Shown here one piece after another: positions 62,683 to 64,000 of a stretch of 64,000 bases of DNA. A program made the translations under genes and the position numbers. The notes beneath the pieces are model-generated. The model was not told the origin of the DNA, did no database searches, and saw only the letters and a program-made list of their open reading frames with translations. The stretch comes from JAYFQE01 sp034927345 (GTDB lineage: Bacteria; Bacillota; Clostridia; Saccharofermentanales; UBA5734). Position 1 is the first letter of the stretch. Every line of letters starts with the position of its first letter. The stretch covers positions 1 to 64,000 of the forward strand of contig JAYFQE010000015.1 of the NCBI GenBank assembly GCA_034927345.1, read 5' to 3'.

Positions 62683-63156
62683 ATGACTGAGCTTGAACAG
62701 AAGGCCTACATCTTTGGAACAATATTTACTTTATCAAACAAGCTGCAGGCCTTGGGAGACGAATTTGATCAGAACATAACCACGAAACAATGGCTTTTCA
62801 TGATCGGCGTTTCAACCTTCAAGGAATCGCCGATGATCAGCGAACTGGCAAATTTTATTGGATACTCGCGTCAAAACGCCAAACGGATTGCAGCGGTTTT
62901 GCAGAAAAAAGGGTATATTACGCTGGCGAAGGATCAATATGACGCGCGGGCGCAGCGCATTGAGCTGACTCAAAAATGCAAGACATACTTTGCCGAACGT
63001 GATAAACGGGAGATAGAATTCCTGGAAAAAATATTCGCCGGATTCGATGCCGGTTTGACAGACTCTGTATATACAGGTTTATGCAAATTGGATTTAACGA
63101 TCAAGGCGATCATGATGTCAAATGAAAACGCGGCTCTGCAAAGCGCTTCAATATAA
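62683..63156 (+). CDS. MarR-family transcriptional regulator
   Basis: This 157-residue regulator has the MarR winged helix. 'MISELANFIGYSRQNAKRIAAVLQKKGYITLAKDQYDARAQRIELT' includes the recognition helix and the wing with DxRxxR-like residues. GGAGG lies 10 bases before the ATG at 62683; upstream in-frame ATGs (62620, 62668) lie in the promoter or ribosome site and are unlikely. The DUF6544 gene follows 24 bases downstream and is probably co-transcribed and co-regulated. Confidence 0.9.
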   Translation: MTELEQKAYIFGTIFTLSNKLQALGDEFDQNITTKQWLFMIGVSTFKESPMISELANFIGYSRQNAKRIAAVLQKKGYITLAKDQYDARAQRIELTQKCKTYFAERDKREIEFLEKIFAGFDAGLTDSVYTGLCKLDLTIKAIMMSNENAALQSASI

Positions 63157-63180
63157 AGGGTACGCCGGGGGATAAAGATC

Positions 63181-64000
63181 ATGGTTATCGCACTGGTGGT
63201 GCTGATTTGCCTTTTCGGCGGCGTTGCGGTATTTTTTAAAATCCCTTATTCGCCGGCATACGCGACATTCATGTCGTTCCAGACGCAATTTTTGAAAAAT
63301 GCAGCAGAAAACTCAGGGCTGTTTACTCAAGAGGAGGTTTCGCATCTGCCGGCGCCTGTCAATAAATATTTTAATTATTGCGGCTATATTGGTACGCCGA
63401 AAATGGGCTCAATGAAAGCAACATATAAGAATGTCAATTTTATCTTTGGAAAAGAAAAACCCGCTGTGCGAATCGATTATACACAGTGCAATACGGCCTA
63501 TAAACCGGCCAGAATGGCCTATATTGACAGCGCTGTACATGGCGTGCCCTTTGAAGGCCTGGACACATATATTAACGGCAAAGGTTCGATGAAAGGCGTT
63601 CTGGCAAAGCTGTTCAATCTGTTTAGCCAGACCGGAAAAGCAATGGACCAGGCAAGTCTGGCCACTTTTTTATCAGAATGCCTGATTATGCCGAGCGCCG
63701 CTTTACAGGATTATATAACATGGGAAGAGCTGGATGATTTGCAGGCGAAAGCTGTGATATCGTATTGCGGCATCACCGCCGGCGGCATTTTCAGGTTTAA
63801 TGAAAACGGCGCGGCGCTGTCGTTTACAACGGACGACAGAGCGATTATCGCAGCTGACGGCACCATTAAAAAAGCAAAATGGTCGGCTGTTTTCAATGAT
63901 TATCAAGAAAAGCAGGGAATTAAAAAGCCGACGACGCTTCAGGCCATTTGGCATGATGATGATGGCGATCTCCTGTATTTTGATGGGAAAGACGTTGCGA
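63181..64000 (+). CDS. DUF6544-family membrane-anchored protein, partial
   Basis: The frame opens at an ATG preceded by GGGGGA and remains open to the window edge (273 codons). One N-terminal membrane helix (residues ~2-17) is followed by an extracytoplasmic domain with the marks of DUF6544: 'LPAPVNKYFNYCGYIGTP', 'GKGSMKGVLAKLFNL', 'LATFLSECLIMPSAAL' and 'WEELDD'. The function of the family is not known to me. The 3' end lies beyond the window. It appears to form an operon with the MarR regulator. Confidence 0.7.
   Translation, partial: MVIALVVLICLFGGVAVFFKIPYSPAYATFMSFQTQFLKNAAENSGLFTQEEVSHLPAPVNKYFNYCGYIGTPKMGSMKATYKNVNFIFGKEKPAVRIDYTQCNTAYKPARMAYIDSAVHGVPFEGLDTYINGKGSMKGVLAKLFNLFSQTGKAMDQASLATFLSECLIMPSAALQDYITWEELDDLQAKAVISYCGITAGGIFRFNENGAALSFTTDDRAIIAADGTIKKAKWSAVFNDYQEKQGIKKPTTLQAIWHDDDGDLLYFDGKDVA

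Noticed and set aside
1..64000. CRISPR arrays, rRNA and tRNA genes
   Set aside because: No regularly spaced identical repeats and no rRNA- or tRNA-like segments were found on reading the window.

Overview
The window looks like a chromosomal segment of an anaerobic, carbohydrate-using Bacillota (Clostridia-like) bacterium. Strong GGAGG-type ribosome binding sites, Gram-positive-style solute-binding lipoproteins, ABC sugar permeases without a dedicated ATPase gene, AraC/LacI/ROK regulators and a DUF2975/XRE-type protein all point that way. This assignment rests on gene style only; there is no rRNA or other marker gene. Base composition is mosaic: the gene at 3.3-5.7 kb is visibly AT-rich, while 36.5-43.7 kb is visibly GC-rich.

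Region by region. (1) 0-3.15 kb is a nested insertion: an IS66-family element, cut by the left window edge, carries a complete IS21-family istA/istB element inserted next to its terminal repeat, with a 5-bp target duplication. (2) 3.2-11.6 kb is a type I restriction-modification operon on the minus strand, hsdM-hsdS-hsdR, followed by a fourth gene that joins a PD-(D/E)XK-type nuclease domain to a P-loop NTPase. This is the best candidate for an under-described defence component. (3) 11.8-24 kb is an accessory stretch with many broken genes (a YjbR-like fragment, a deleted copy of an AAA ATPase gene, HD-domain and membrane-protein remnants) between intact metabolic genes: amidohydrolase, P-loop kinase-like protein, flavoprotein, GH31, Asp-box sialidase-like protein, HpcH/HpaI aldolase, AAA/DUF4143 ATPase, Nudix hydrolase and a leucine-rich lipoprotein.

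(4) 24-28.6 kb is a LacI-regulated ABC sugar importer with a hairpin between the binding-protein and permease genes. (5) 29.6-34.8 kb holds a fucose-isomerase-like gene, an AraC regulator, and a tight cluster of SGNH esterase, GH29 fucosidase-like and UroD-like genes. (6) 34.9-35.2 kb encodes a 22-residue hydrophobic peptide behind a promoter and a foldable leader. (7) 36.5-43.7 kb is an overlapping operon: HAD phosphatase, deoxyhypusine-synthase-like protein, RfaE1/PfkB-like sugar kinase, ROK repressor and GH38 alpha-mannosidase. It may be an uncharacterised sugar pathway. (8) 43.7-44.5 kb is a Phd antitoxin-Uma2 nuclease fusion with a palindromic promoter. (9) 44.6-53.5 kb is an Lpl-type importer (two permeases, a membrane-bound AraC regulator, a binding protein) followed by a GH2 beta-mannosidase. 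(10) 53.5-64 kb holds an unusual FAD oxidoreductase, an SGNH hydrolase, a UvrD-type helicase, an APH-GNAT fusion, a glycerophosphodiesterase, a patch of decayed genes (LacI tail, permease tail, cyclase, LysR, macro domain), and a MarR regulator followed by a DUF6544 gene that runs off the window.

Taken together, the metabolic genes suggest capture, deglycosylation and uptake of mannose- and possibly fucose- or sialic-acid-containing glycans. The left end is a defence and mobile-element region. No tRNA, rRNA or CRISPR array was seen.
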